This document shows positions 1-12,354 of a stretch of 64,000 nucleotides of DNA, one piece after another. The stretch's first letter is position 1, and each line of letters starts with the position of its first letter. The notes under the pieces were generated by a model, which saw only the letters and a list, made by a program, of their open reading frames with translations, did not search any database and was not told the origin of the DNA. The stretch covers positions 2,108,001 through 2,172,000 of the forward strand of contig CALYLX010000126.1 in the NCBI GenBank assembly GCA_944990035.1, written 5' to 3'. The DNA comes from Clitopilus passeckerianus. Taxonomy: Eukaryota; Basidiomycota; Agaricomycetes; Agaricales; Entolomataceae. Position numbers and translations under genes: made by a program.

Positions 1-363
1 GGAGGAGGCGAGACAGTGGACTGGTTTATATAGAAACGACCCGAATGTGACTCAAAACGAACCGCCCCAGTCACGCGACAACTGACCCGAGCAGTTCGGC
101 GCAAAGGTCCCGCCTCGGAGGTGATAGCCGACCTTCCGTCTGAATGCGCGATAAGCACCCCACTTTCACCCGTCAGTCCATAAAAAGAGGCGTGCTTCTT
201 GCGTCGTATGAGGAATAATCGCTGTAGAACCTTCACAAATATCCACAAAAAATTCAACATCGACCCACAGAAGGAATTTCGAAACGAGTCTCTCATCCGA
301 ATTAGGACTGTTACAGGTACTAACATTACAGTAGCAACCATCCCTCCGACCCTTGCCACATGA
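1..363. other. intergenic, start of window
   Basis: No gene is recognised. The part next to position 363 is the 3' flank of the minus-strand CDC27 gene. The first ~200 bases may belong to the promoter of a neighbour outside the window; nothing in the sequence decides this. Confidence 0.4.
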
Positions 364-3244
364 TTAACCTTCATCCATCTTGTCCTCTTCCATCTCGTCT
401 TTCACCGTGTCCAGCAGCTTCTTGAGCTTGTTCAGGCTCTTGGGAGAAATGTCACGAGCAACCGCGAGGGTCTGTGCTGACTTTGTTTCTTCTCCAAGAA
501 GCCTGTACGCTCGAGCCAATTGGAACACCACATTTGACTCCTCTGGCGTGGCACTTCTCAGGTACTCCAGATCAACTACAGCAGCCTACGGAGAAATGTT
601 AGCCAATGAGAATGAGAAGAGGTGCTTTCACACTTACCTGGTATCGGTGAAGCTGTATCTGTATCTTCGCCCTGCGATAGCGAACCAGTGCATTTTCGGG
701 CGCCAATCGAACAGCCTTATTGAAAATGTCGAGCGCTTCCTCACGGTCCCCTCTTCTCTCAACAGCCTGTCAAACAATTGAATAGGCGGCACCGTCCGTT
801 AGACAAAATCACAGTCATTAGGAAGTCAATCAAAGCCACGTACCATTCCCACGCAGCCAAGCAGAACCGCATTTCTAGGGTTGATTTCGACCGCTTTCCG
901 ATAATGGTACTCTGCCAGGCGTATTTTGCTCATCCGCAGATAGCAAGTTCCCAGTCCATACCTGTTTTGATGGTGGACAGTTCACATCAGATTGATGTAA
1001 ATAGGCTATTAACGTAAGGAACTCACCATGCGTTGTAGTGCCGTGGATCTGCTCGTAGTGCAGATTGGAAGAAATTGATCGCCTTGTCTAGATCATCGTC
1101 TATGGACTCGTGGCCACTAAGGGTGTATGCGTAGGCACATGACGGGTCCATTTGGGCAGCTCTTCGGAAGCAAGTTAACGCTTGGGGGCGTTCCTTCTGC
1201 AGTGAGAACAGATTGCCAACTGCGATCCACGCTTGCGAAGATCGCGGGCTAATATTGAGCAGTTCCTGGGCCAAAAATGATAGCTCGACATTCCGCTGCA
1301 AATGCCACAGAAGCGTCGAGTACACTTCCATATCCCATAGTCGATAGGGCTCCAACGTCCGCACTGCCCTAAACGCACGCTCCGCCTATCGGGACGGAGT
1401 AAGTTAAGGAACTCGCGTGCATCTTGTCGAGATAAGCACTTACAGAAGCGTAGTCTGCCTTCTCGTAGTGCGCCCTGCCCACCATGGCAAGTACCCACGG
1501 GGAACGTTGCTGCGAAAGCGGCAGTTGTTCCAGTTCCTCTATACATTTCTGGCAATCATACACTGCAATTGCCTTCGTTGCGGCTGCAAACCGTCTGACA
1601 AGCGAATATAGATAGTGCTCTGCCATTTCAGCATCGAATTCATCTTGTGCTGCCTGTTCATGTGCTGCAGTCCATGTACTTGGGGTAGGCGATGTCTCCG
1701 ATCGCGGCGAATGAGGATTTGAAGGTGGGGACTGCGAGCACGCAATGTCTCCCTGAGTGGCGGTCTGTGCTCCTGAATCTGACTCTGCAGTTTGTGAACG
1801 TGTAGTGACAGATGGTCGCCGTTTGCCTCGTGTCGGGCCCTGTAAACATTGACATAAATTTCAGAACGAGTTCATTTCCTGTTAGCAAATTATTTGCAAT
1901 GGGTGAACTTTTTACCTTGGCCGGTGGTTGTTTCGTTGTACCCGTGCCAGTCAAAAGTCTGGTACTTCTTCGTGTCGGCAGTCCAGACGGAGCTGCTGGT
2001 GGCTGCACGTTGCTTTTGCCAAGGGTATTCGTGGTCCTAGAGGACGTTGTAGACTGATCACGACCGGATGAGAAGATGTTAGCAAAAATCAAGGCCGGGC
2101 GTGCGCGTGCCTTTTTCGAGCGATCGTCTGACGCCAGCTTACTACTTGGCTTGCTGCTCTTCTTGATCTCCGTCGGCTGCCTCGCGGCATTCGAGCGAGG
2201 CTTCTTCATAATAGGCCCAGATTCATCTGCAGATGAAAGTGGTCTCGTCGGCTGGGTCGGTGGGGCAAGGTTCGCGGGTTGTGATCGCGTTTGCCGATGT
2301 GTGGGTTGTATGAGGGAAGTATCGGGGTAATACGAATCATTAGGTGCTCTGTGAAAAGTGTCAATAGGTTGCAAAAACTGAGGTGATATTCAGAGAAGAA
2401 CGTACAATGAGTCTAGAGGAACCAATGGGGCAGCGATTCGAAACGGTTGGTGGTCGGCCTTCCAAGAACGAAACAAGTTACCACCATTGCTTGGTTCTGG
2501 GGTGAAAAATCCAGCACCTGTGGCTGTCGGTACGATCTTGCCTTGGGCCTCTTCTGGTGGACCTCTCTTCACAGGAGGCGGCCGTGGAGGGTATAATTCG
2601 TCTATTGTCGGTACTGATCCTACTTTGCATTTTAGTGGCTTGATGCGACACAAATCGCAAAGCTCCACTCACCGACAGAGCATAGCCCTTCAAAAGCTTC
2701 CCAAATGTACGGATTAGCTGCGAGTGCCTGTCGGAAGCTCAAAGCCGCCCTTTCAGGAAGGTTCCCTTTAAGTGCCATTGAACCCGATCGACACCGCAAA
2801 GCCGCTTCGTCAGGAGATATTTGCGCAGGTCTACTGCTAGAAGATGCTAGGAAAACATTTATCAATGAAAAGTCCAGCTCGAAACACGGCACAGCACTCA
2901 CTGGAAGCAGCAGAAGGACTGCGTAATGACGCCTCCAAAGCCTCCCTTGCTTGCCGATGACGTCCCAGTGCCGTACAGCACTTCGCCTTGATCTCCAAGC
3001 ATCCTCCACATTCCAAGTCGGATGGAAGGTTAACCAAGTTGAAAGCTGAATGTGTTTGCCCTTCCCGTAGCAGTGCAGTGGCATATAGATGCCGCGATTC
3101 GTGGCTTCTTTGGTCGAGTGCAAAGTACCTCTCCGCGTGAAATACGGCTGTCCGAGTCAAGTCGGAGTCAAGACATGACCATACAAGTGATTGAAAGCGT
3201 TGTGCTAGGTGCGGGAGGAATGACGGTGAGGGTTCTTCTTGCAT
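364..3244 (-). CDS. CDC27: anaphase-promoting complex subunit 3 (CDC27), TPR protein
   Basis: This is a multi-exon gene for the TPR scaffold subunit APC3/Cdc27 of the anaphase-promoting complex, the nuclear E3 ligase that triggers mitotic exit. The N-terminal exons (about 2630-3244) carry the conserved ANAPC3-type start with the motif WSCLDSDLTRTAVFHAERY, followed by TPR-like helices (HLYATALLREG). The middle (about 1660-2370) is a low-complexity Ser/Pro/Lys-rich linker, as is usual in this family. The C-terminal half (about 364-1630) has tandem TPRs, for example QAWIAVGNLFSLQKERPQALTCFRRAAQMDP split over exons, and FFQSALRADPRHYNAW. It ends in an acidic/basic tail (LKKLLDTVKDEMEEDKMDEG) and a TAA. 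The start is the ATG whose complement lies at 3242-3244. Introns in the family linker were not resolved base by base. The identity rests on the order of the N-terminal APC3 block and the C-terminal TPRs. Confidence 0.88.
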
Positions 3245-3585
3245 GTGTAATCCCTATTTCCTTCTTTCTGAAGGGGAAATTCGGTGAGAACTGGGCAAGA
3301 AAGTTTCGTTGAAAGTCTTGACGCGCAATGTCGCGGACAAAGACGCGTACAACGACGAATGGCACTGAGTACAACGAGCACAGGTGAGGCGTTTCTGAGT
3401 CTGAACACGGCGATGGAGGGCAGTTCAGTTGTTGATGCAGGCCAGTCGGAAGTCATGTGACTACACGTCTACGCGTACTCTTTTCATCACGTCGAACAGT
3501 GGGCAAATGAAAGAATTCATCAAAGATAGATGTAGGCTATAATCATGAAGAATGATACAAGGATTGTTGTATTCTACTGGTGGAA
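3245..3585. other. intergenic between CDC27 and CCT1
   Basis: 341 bases hold the CDC27 upstream region and the CCT1 3' flank. Short open frames here are unrelated to known proteins. No RNA gene or repeat was seen. Confidence 0.5.
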
Positions 3586-5648
3586 TCAGTGCCCGTGTGG
3601 GTCTCGCTCTTCCTTTTGCTCTGTGACATATCGAATCAGAAATTTGAATTCCAAACACAGAAGGGGATAGATCTCACCTGGTGCACATTGGATAGCGTCG
3701 TCAATACGCAACAAAGATACGGCTGCCTCGTAGGCAGACTTCAAACTCTTGACCTTGCTCATAGTAGGTTCTAGAACGCCAGCAGCAACGTTATCCCGAA
3801 CTTCCCCGTTCATCAGGTCGAGGCCGTATCTCAATAGAACTTTCTTGGGATCTCCAACGGGAGCATTTTGAGCAGCGTTGTGATATGAACGAAGTTTTGC
3901 AATCAGATCTGTGGAATCTTTGGCAGCATTGACTGCAAGCGTCTTAGGAATCTGCAAAAGTGCACTAGCAAACTCCGCAATTGCTAGTTGCTCTCGTGAA
4001 CCCTATAGAGGTATTAGTTCTTCCGTTGTCTCGGAAAGGACCTGAATAAACTGACCAGGGTAGTCGCAAAGTTTTCCAAGTATATGCTGAGAGCAGATTC
4101 TACAGCTCCTCCACCTGGAACAACCGCTCCGGATTCCAAAGTCCGCTTAATGACCGATAGCGTGTCATGGAGAGCACGCTCCATCTCGTCAAGCATATAG
4201 TCATTTGCACCTCGAAGCACGATCGAGGCTGAGCTGACTACCTTTGTCCCTTTGACGAGAATCAACTCGTCGTCCGAGATGCGTTCCTGAACAACCTCGT
4301 CCGCCGTTCCGAGGTAGCTTGCCTCAAAGGATTCCTCGCCCTCAAGGTTCGCCAAACTTGACACCAGGGTTCCGCCGGTAGCCTTCGCAATGCGGCGCAA
4401 ATCGTCTTTCCTACATCTTCGGACGGCCATGGCACCGGCTTCGACGAATTCTTTCAAGCAAAGATCGTCGATGCCTTTTGTGGTCAGCACAACATTGGCA
4501 CCGGCAGCGAGGATCTTTCGTATCCTCTCAAGCGTAATTTCGGATTCCCTGTAATTCAAGGTCAAGGCAAACTCGTCCAACATCCGAATCAACTGCATAC
4601 CTTCGCCTGATATCCTCGAGTTGATTGGGATCATCAACCAAGATTTGAACTCCCAGCTGCATACGCGCTTTGGTCAGGTTCATATCCAAGCATGCAATTT
4701 TGGCGTTGGTAATGCGCTTTTTCATTGCTGGTGACAAGAGAAGTTTGATCAGGGATCGAAAGCCTCAAAGATATGATGCATACCTTGGCTAGCCACAGTA
4801 CAGTTCAAGGCATATCCGTGGACAAACAGGGATTCCCTCGCGCTCTTCCCATGTGCTTTCAGGACATTGACAGCCTTCACAGGGTATTTGATGTCGCCCC
4901 GCAAGTTGATCGTCCGGACCGCTTGCATAGCATCGACAGCCATGGGTGCAAAGAGGTCGTCATCGCTGGTAGGACATTAGCTCGCATATAGACTAGAGCC
5001 AAACAGGAATGCGCGCACTTTCCGATGATCTTACTCGACATCGTCGTTTTTGCCACATTGATCAATGCATCCCTTCCTAGACTATCCACTTTAATACTGA
5101 GTTGATCTTGCATAAATTTTACGGCCTCCTTGCACGCAAGCCTATATCCGGTGATAATAGTCGTTGGGTGAATTTTCTGCTTCACAAGTTCGTTTGCTCG
5201 TCGGAGCAGTTCTGCACCAATAATCACGACAGATGTTGTTCCGTCACCAACTTCTTTATCCTGTCGTTGCGCAAGATCGACAAAGATACGCCCAGCAGGG
5301 TGTTCTACAGACAACATTGAGAGGATAGTAGCGCCATCGTTGGAGATGGTAACTTCCTAGTGTCAAAGGGAATCAACGCCTGTGTCGGAATAGATCCAAA
5401 ACACAACGCACTCCAATGTTATCCACAAGCATCTTGTCAAGGCCTAATGGCCCTAAAGAGCTTTTTACAATGTTTGCGATCGATTGAGCCGCGATGACTG
5501 GATTGAAATCGTTTTAGATCCTGCCACAGATAACTGGACAAAACAACGCAGCCAACTCACCATTTTGGTCCCGGATATCTTGGCCGGAGACTCGGTCTCC
5601 TCCAAAGAATGCACCAGCCTTTGGATCCCTTTGGAACATAGTCGACAT
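3586..5648 (-). CDS. CCT1: T-complex protein 1 subunit alpha (CCT1)
   Basis: This is the alpha subunit of the cytosolic group II chaperonin TRiC/CCT, which folds actin and tubulin with ATP. The N-terminus, derived here, begins [20 protein letters not shown] at the ATG complementary to 5646-5648. The ATP-site blocks follow: [25 protein letters not shown] and the helix with [20 protein letters not shown]. The apical domain has [20 protein letters not shown] and [20 protein letters not shown]. The C-terminal equatorial part has [19 protein letters not shown] and ends with [13 protein letters not shown] joined to [11 protein letters not shown] across the last intron. The apical ANLEGEE and [16 protein letters not shown] blocks match the alpha subunit better than the other seven subunits. 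Introns are short. Confidence 0.95.
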
Positions 5649-6773
5649 TGTGGAAAACCGCAGTAATAGGGGTTGGAAACGGCAAAGGTCTGCCTGTCCA
5701 AATTTGACAACATCTGGAAGGAGCGAACGCGTCTTGCGCGTTCAAACTCCGCTGGAAAGCTTCGCACGCATCGCGCCAGCCCTTTACTCGAAGGCTTTGA
5801 CCAGCAATTTCCAACTGGATGTACATACGCCAAACCAATTGCGAGCGGAAAACAACTGAGGTGTAGAACGCTTTGGATGCTTCAACGCCTACCTCTTTAC
5901 GAACCACAATCGCCTCACAATGACGAGGTAGAGAATCAAGATCACTCGCAGCCAGGAATTAGGAGTCAGGGAACTGTTCGCATTCTGCCTCACGGCCTAA
6001 TGCACCAGGAATAAATATATGTTGAAGTGCCAATGAGTAGAAAGAGAAGGTGATTCCGACCAAATCGCGTGCTCAGGGGAAATGAATCAGTCCATGCAAA
6101 AAAAAGAGCTGAGCATCTCAGCAAGGTATAAAATGAAATAGAACACCAAAATCCCCGGGCCCTACTCAGATGGCTAATAAGAAAAAGAGATCGGAGAGGA
6201 TAAAAGATGTAATATGGAATATGATGATATGCTAATGAGATACGAGGTATAATAAGAGTCCAATTGGGTAAAAGATAAGAAATAATTTGAAAAAGAAAAG
6301 AACTGCAGAAAACCTAAAAGAGCACCGAATTTGGTCGGATAGGGAGAGCTGTGATACACGGCACGTTGGCGATGCATGCAATAAATACAATGGTTGGGAG
6401 AGAGATGGAGGAGAGGAAGAAACGATGCATGGGTGGATGGTGGAGGTTATGGCACATTGAGTGGGTTTGAATGCTGATGCGGTTGTTTGTTATCTTGTAC
6501 ACTGGCAGGCGTGACCTGCTCTACATTTGGGCCTTTGGCTTGTTTGAGGAGCAAAGATTTGAAACCGAGATCGAGGCGAAGCATAGTACAGCGACAAACT
6601 GCGAATAATACGTGCAGGTCGAGCGTTGAAAATCGTAAAGCGAACGTCGAAGAATATTCGTGCCGTCATGATTTCTTCGTTGTCGAACACGTTACTTGAT
6701 GGCCTTGATGGATAACTTGACCAACTTGAGAGAAAGACGAAAGAACCTGCAAAACCACTGAAAGGGTGAACCC
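5649..6773. other. intergenic: CCT1 promoter and CDC25 3' region
   Basis: About 1.1 kb without a supported gene. The half next to CCT1 contains a minus-strand open frame (5557-5907) that overlaps the CCT1 N-terminus and has no recognisable domain, so it is probably 5' UTR or promoter. 6170-6310 is A/T-rich with purine runs on the plus strand and fits a 3' UTR or polyadenylation region for CDC25. Confidence 0.5.
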
Positions 6774-9179
6774 TTAGTAAACCATGCGAACAGCATGATA
6801 CGTCTCCGCCCTCATGAGACCCCTGTTCAACTTCCTTCCTGCGTTTTTGTTCGCAGGGGGACAAGGACTGTCCCCGATATCAACGTCGGTGTCGTCGCCG
6901 TCTAAGGATACATTCCCATGTTCGGGTAAAGGCAGCAGCGAGGTGCTGCCCACCCTGCGCGTTGGGCGTGACAAATGACTGGGAGCCACGAACGAGGCGG
7001 TTGGCTTCAGCCCATGGCCAGCGTCGGGAGGAGTGATATTCCTCTTGCCACCAGGCTGTGACGCGCTAAGCTTGCCAATGCCATCACCATAACCGTAGGA
7101 CTTGACACGCCCGAAACGACCTTTCCTGAACTGGTCGAGGTCTTCACGACGAGAGGCAGCGTGGGTAGGATCATCCATGGTGATATATCCTTGAGGCTCG
7201 CAACGATGCCCAGAATTGCGGTAATATTCGCAGTAGCCACCTTCGAGGATGTAGAGTTCGGGGAAGTGGATCTTGGGGTATATGTGGTTGTTCATGGCTC
7301 GATCCTTCGCTCGGAAGTGCTTCGCGCTGATCATCGACTGGTGAGTAGGGAAACGGTAGTAGAAAGAGGGATTGACTTACAAAGTTGGTCCGCGCTTCGC
7401 ACTGAATTCGCAGTGGAAGACGAGGATCGTCTTCTTGATGCTATCGCCACTAGTCGATGGCTTCGGCTTGGTTAAACCAGAACCGCTTAGCAGAAGCTCT
7501 TCAACCGCGGTGGTGGTGTTGACGTTGATAGCTCTCGGGATATGACCACCAGCGTACTCATAGTCGAAACGACAATCGATAACACGGAATTCTGCGATTC
7601 GTGAGTCATATTGACCGTCAAGAAGGTCATCCATCTAAAGGTAAGGAAAACGTGAGTAGCTTGCTACGAACAAAGAAGTGAGACACTCTTACAGTCTGCG
7701 AAGTGATCCTCATCAGCCCGTCCTCCCGGACTCTATGGCATGGCAAAATCTTCCCGTGCGCCTCATTGTCTCCAAACCCAGGCATCCCCAGCCCTTGTGA
7801 CAAATATCTCGACGACGGGCTGTCTCTCGCGGCCAAAGCGCTTGCACCTGTCATCGGTCTAAAATCCTCGGTCCCATCACACCTCCTCAACGTCTTGACC
7901 TGCTGCCTCTTTGAATACGCCTGCGCAGGCGAGCTCATATCCGGACCCTCGAACGACGACTCAGCATCGAACGAAGCATCAGCGAAAGGTGCAGGAGGGA
8001 TGATAGCGGCAGAAAAAGCTCTCCGCACAGGCGCGGAGCCTTTCGGGCTGTCGATCTCGTCATCAAGCCCAGCAGATGACAAAACAGGGAAGGCAGATTT
8101 TGTAGGGTTTACATCTCGGTCGCCGGCACCGAGCATGGTTGATAGTGCAGGTCGACGAGGCCGTTTCTGCAGAGCAGAGGGAGCTCCCAGACCTGCGAGC
8201 ACCGGCTTACCCAACTTGTTGAAGTTGTTCAGCATCGGGCTGCTGGGTTTCCTCTGAAGACGGGGTTGAGATGGGGAGGATTCAAGGGGAGCGAAAGACG
8301 AGTCTTCCTCGAGGAGGAAGCTACGTGAAGGCTCGGGGGAGAACGAGCGACGTTTCTTGACCCTTGGTTCTGATGGAGTGTCAACGGGTCGGCGGGGTGA
8401 GGAGTCATCGAAGAAGAGGCTGCTGAAGCCTCCCATTGACGCGGCAGCGGTATGTGGCTGCTTGGTGACTTGTGGCACTGGTGGCTGATCAGCACAGTAG
8501 GAAGTGTCAACGTCCATTGCATCATCGGCGGGGGAAGTTGGTTCCTGTAGAGACTTGAACAACGCAAAATATTAATAGAGGCTGCAACAAAGGTAAGACA
8601 GGGACTTACAGAAGGTCGGGGGAATTCAATTGATTCTACGTTGAAGTGTAACTCACTTGGGAAGGCGGATCGTCCGAGGCATGATCTTTTGTTGATGGTG
8701 ATTGAGTTTGAGGGTTTCATGAACGGCTCCGAGGTTAATGATGGTGAAGGAAGCAGTCCCTTGTCGTTATTGCTGAGGTCATTTCCGAAAAGTCTTGCAG
8801 AGCTTGTAAAGGCGCGTGGCCGATTGGGTTTCTTCATGCTCTCGAAAGCGACGGGTAGTCTTGACGGCGCGGGTGAGATATCCATAGGCTCAGCGTATCC
8901 ATGGTCGGAGGAGAGTGTCTTGTAGTCTCTTGGAGGAGAGTTGATGGAGACATTGGAAGCGAAAGAGGCTTCGAGGTCGGATGATAGGAAATCATCAATA
9001 TCATCTCGAGGGCGAATGAAGTGTTGGCTTCGTTTGCGAGAAGGCACGGCGAGTAGGCTAGATTGTGGAGGAGCGAACATGACAGTAGTTCTAGCAGCAA
9101 ATTTATTCTCTGGATAAGGTTCTGTTCGGTGTTTCTTGCGGTATCTCTTCGCTTCTAGAAGACGTTCCATGAGGGACAT
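6774..9179 (-). CDS. CDC25: M-phase inducer phosphatase CDC25
   Basis: This dual-specificity phosphatase removes inhibitory phosphates from Cdk1 to start mitosis. The protein starts MSLMERLLEAKRYRKKH (ATG complement at 9177-9179). A long Ser/Pro-rich regulatory N-terminus (about 7630-9180) has many S/T-P sites, typical of CDK and checkpoint control. The C-terminal rhodanese-like domain has the substrate block VIDCRFDYEYAGGHIPRAIN and the catalytic loop HCEFSAKRGP (Cys and Arg of the CX5R motif present, near 7390-7420). It continues with YPELYILEGGYCEYY-like sequence (here FPELYILEGGYCEYY). A basic tail with FRKGRFGRVKSYGYG ends at 6774. The loop position that is Glu in animal CDC25 (CEFSSER) is Lys here. 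Confidence 0.93.
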
Positions 9180-10001
9180 CGTGTCGCAGAAGGCAGCAGA
9201 GAAACCAAGCAGTCAAGTGTGAAGTTTGCATGAGCAGAATTTATGTAGAATTGAAGATAGAAACAAGTAACGTGAGCGTCACGGAAGTAAAGGGGGCCAC
9301 GAGAACTACGAACTAGTTGAAATTGGACTGGGTTGGGGTGGCCAAAGATCGAGATATTAGCTGGTAGCAATTGATGTACGGCTGTGGTTGAGACAATGAG
9401 GTGAGCCATGGCCAATCAAGACGTGTTGAGAAAAAATGGGCCATGTTCAGGCAGAGCCAGGGTCCAAAAGTCCCCTATTCGTTGAATGACGATCCTGACA
9501 TACCTTGAGGCGTAACGAATGTGCGAATACCTGGCTTGAACAATGCAGTCTTGGTCAATGCACAATGGTTCGAGTTAAAGCCGCTACTCACGTCTTATAT
9601 AGCAGACTCGTGTACGTTCGAGAATCCAATTAAGGTGACTAGGCTATTACGCGCGGCTGTCCGGAAGATTTACGCAATGAAATGAAGTTCTGAAAAGAAA
9701 TAAGAAAAAAGTAAAGGAGAAATGAGGTGTCCCCGTTGTTGTCGAGTAAGAAGAAACCAGTCCAAGTCCTTGAAGAAACCGACACAGTTCAAAAGCTATT
9801 TCAACTCCTTTCCGCTCGGCGCTCTCATTTCTCCTTTATTTGGCGCGAACTTCAACCAAACACGTGATCGCGTAATGAACTCGTGGTGTTCCTTGCAACC
9901 GAGCGCCATCAATATGTCAGAGTTCATTTATTGTTGTTTCGTCGGCCCTTCCTTCCGAGGTATTGTACTCGCAGATATATAATTGTAAGTCCTGCTATAG
10001 C
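9180..10001. other. intergenic: CDC25 promoter and esterase 3' region
   Basis: About 0.8 kb with no supported gene. A plus-strand open frame at 9722-9982 has a Cys-rich start but no domain and no splice context, and is taken as chance. CDC25 promoter elements presumably lie next to 9180; no motif stands out. Confidence 0.5.
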
Positions 10002-10925
10002 TTAGAATCTTTGCTCTGGAGGTATCATTTGTAACCATGGAGGAAAGACGTATGGCATATTTTCTGGATGCAAATCCGGATAATGCTTGCCAATTGTCTT
10101 CATGAGTTCATTATACATCGCCTAATTTGGTACCACCAGCTTCATTCAGTGCGTCACATTGCTCCAGCGAGAACATTACGCACCTCGTATCCCTCTTTGT
10201 TCAGGTGGAGCCCATCATACAGATACTTCCTGAGTTTGTCCTCTTTCTCGCCAGCAAGAGTCCATAGCAAATTCCATACGTCCACAACCGGAACGCCCAT
10301 CTCTTTCCCTACCTCGTTAACCGCATCCGCATAGTCCCTTGTAGTCTCGAAATCCCGATCCAGGTCTTTCGGAGGATCGCGTGAAGCCAAGTCGGCTCGT
10401 CGCTGGTACGTGTTCACCGGAGGCGGAGATATCAATATAACACTCGTCTCCGGGGAGTACCATTCAGAACGTGAAGAGCGTATCATTTCCACAAATTCTT
10501 TGATGTTTGATTTGAACTTGGCCAACGGAACATACTGTGGAGAGGGGGGAATGCATGCATCATTTGCGCCAAACCAGATGGTAACGGCACGCAGAGCTGG
10601 GAGACCTTCGCGTTCGTGTCGCTTAGCGACTGCCTGGATGTGTTCTATGTTATAATTTTCAACGAATGGCCGGGAAGCGGGTATAGCACTGACTTGTTGG
10701 AAGATTGGTTTGGCCCACTCGGTGTTGTATCCAGAGAAACCTCTATTCTGCACGTCCAGTTTTCGTGCATACACATCTAACCATCAGTGTGGCCATGCTT
10801 TTGATCGATCAATGTTTTAACTCACGAGCAAGGCGGGATCCAAACCCTTCAAAGCCAGCCTCCCATGCTCCTTGGGTTATAGAATCACCAAAGGCCATAA
10901 ATACGGGTTGCACAGTGGCAGCCAT
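10002..10925 (-). CDS. IAH1: GDSL esterase, IAH1-like (isoamyl acetate-hydrolysing type)
   Basis: This is an SGNH/GDSL hydrolase of the IAH1 family, which cleaves short-chain esters such as isoamyl acetate. Four catalytic blocks are visible. Block I is FGDSITQGAWE, with the nucleophile Ser. Block II is RGFSGYNTEWA, with the oxyanion Gly. Block III is WFGANDAC, with the oxyanion Asn. Block V is LYDGLHLNKEGYE, with the Asp-x-x-His pair. The last intron, derived here, runs from GTGCGTAATG to TTAG. It is followed by an exon encoding AMYNELMKTIGKHYPDLHPE and NMPYVFPPW, the usual IAH1 C-terminus, and the stop at 10002-10004. The start is the Met of MAATVQPVFMAFGDS (complement 10923-10925). A longer in-frame start at 11012 exists but adds unconserved sequence. 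Confidence 0.9.
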
Positions 10926-11571
10926 AGTCAAATCACTGCCAGATGAAAGAGAGGACCTCTGATGGAGGACTCCAGAGATATTCTTATCAAGATCGATGTT
11001 TGATTCCATCAAATCGCCTGATGAAAAAGTCGCATGTCACTTCAGATATCATTCTCAATGTCACTTGAAGTTACTGGAGGACAGGGAACGGTAACCTGCG
11101 TCGACACAACAGAGCCTAATTTTGACCCCGAGGGAAAGGGGGGGACAACCTAGGGACCTGCCAGCTCATGACTATCGCTTATCTCGAAGCTTGTCTCATT
11201 TACGGCCGCTACAACCGAACTCTTTCCTCACCGGTGCTTGAGGTTGACAAAAAACTCTTTGGCTCACACTGAGCGCCTAAGTGTCAATGGCTCTGTCATC
11301 AGTAACGGCCAGGCGCCTAAGGGAAGGACGCTAGAATGTTCCACACCTGGGGCTTTGTCCACATCATAACCCTTACGCCGCCCTCTTCCCAGCCCTTTGG
11401 TAAAACCTTCCCCATGAACAAGCCACGAGTAACCACCAAAGAGCAACATTAAGGGTGTACGATGTCGTCAACCCAAACATATATTAAATAAAAGCAACGT
11501 GAACAGACACGAGGTACTCAACATCGGAAGGTGCGATAGACGCTAAACACCCCTCTCTACTGCAGTAAATA
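10926..11571. other. intergenic, boundary of the accessory island
   Basis: About 0.65 kb with no recognisable gene or RNA. It contains the upstream region of the esterase. It marks the change from dense housekeeping genes to the gene-poor island that reaches to about 23.9 kb. Confidence 0.4.
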
Positions 11572-12354
11572 TTAGCTCGGCCCGCGATGAAAAATAGTCT
11601 CCAAGACTTCAGATAACAGACAAGAACCCTTCAGCCTGCCCCTGGAGTCCCAAAACCTCCTCCGCGCCTCTTCTAGCCCATCCTCGGGTATGGTCACTGC
11701 AGGTCTGCAGGTCCCCTTTGAGCATGGATTCTGCTTGGACCGTGCGTCACGGCGGGCACAAAGGCTGATACACCGCAAGCAGATCGTGTAATAAGCAAGG
11801 TGGGAGGTGAGGTGGCGGAGCCGATTACGTTTGGTCCCTTTTACGCAGGCTTTATCGCAAGATTTCCATTTGCAGATTGTGTCGCCCGCAACGTGGCCCT
11901 CAAGATGTCGGGAAACCGCCCATTGATAGGATTTACAGCTTTTAAACTCTTGGCGGCATATGTGCCAAATGCAATCTTCCCATTCGCAGTTGAATTTCCA
12001 GCTCCACAGTAGGCCTTTCACTATGAAGACTTCCTGCAGAGTAACTTGACAGTCTGGAAACCATATTGGTGGTGGCCTGCTAGCCGTCTGCACCAAACGT
12101 GTGGCCATGGTGTGAAGGGCGCAATGAGGCGGCCGGGCACTCAGGGGGAAGGGACTCCCTGTAGCGATTTCGGCTCTGTCGTTGTTTTTCGAGCTTCCGC
12201 AACGAAAGCAGATCTCGCGAGAGAAACACTCAATGATTTCGGCGGCGCAGTCGCGCTTGGTACAAGTGGGAACTTTATGCTGAGCCGGCGCTTGTTCGAC
12301 GAAGCTGAGAAACGTTGTCAGGCGCCCGCTTGGATCAGCGTGAGGAAACGACAT
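11572..12354 (-). CDS. C2H2-like zinc-finger protein, paralogue 1 (ZnF1)
   Basis: The predicted protein of 260 residues belongs to a three-member family in this window. It has the block WFPDCQVTLQEVFIVKGLLW and then two Gli-like fingers. In the first, CEWEDC (C-x4-C) pairs with HLEGH (H-x3-H). In the second, CKWKSC pairs with HLTSH. A third Cys cluster follows: CLRC, then ARRDAR, then PCSKGTC. This is a metal-binding layout and suggests a DNA- or RNA-binding protein, but the function is unknown. The start chosen is the first ATG in the open frame (complement 12352-12354). It lies just after CACCTTAG, a possible splice acceptor, so one or two short upstream exons may be missing, as in the other two copies. 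This copy lacks the Ser/Pro-rich spacer of paralogue 3. Confidence 0.7.
   Translation of the reverse strand: MSFPHADPSGRLTTFLSFVEQAPAQHKVPTCTKRDCAAEIIECFSREICFRCGSSKNNDRAEIATGSPFPLSARPPHCALHTMATRLVQTASRPPPIWFPDCQVTLQEVFIVKGLLWSWKFNCEWEDCIWHICRQEFKSCKSYQWAVSRHLEGHVAGDTICKWKSCDKACVKGTKRNRLRHLTSHLAYYTICLRCISLCARRDARSKQNPCSKGTCRPAVTIPEDGLEEARRRFWDSRGRLKGSCLLSEVLETIFHRGPS

Noticed and set aside
5557..5907. Minus-strand open frame upstream of and overlapping the CCT1 N-terminus
   Set aside because: It overlaps the clear CCT1 first exon in another frame, has no domain and is best explained as 5' UTR or promoter.
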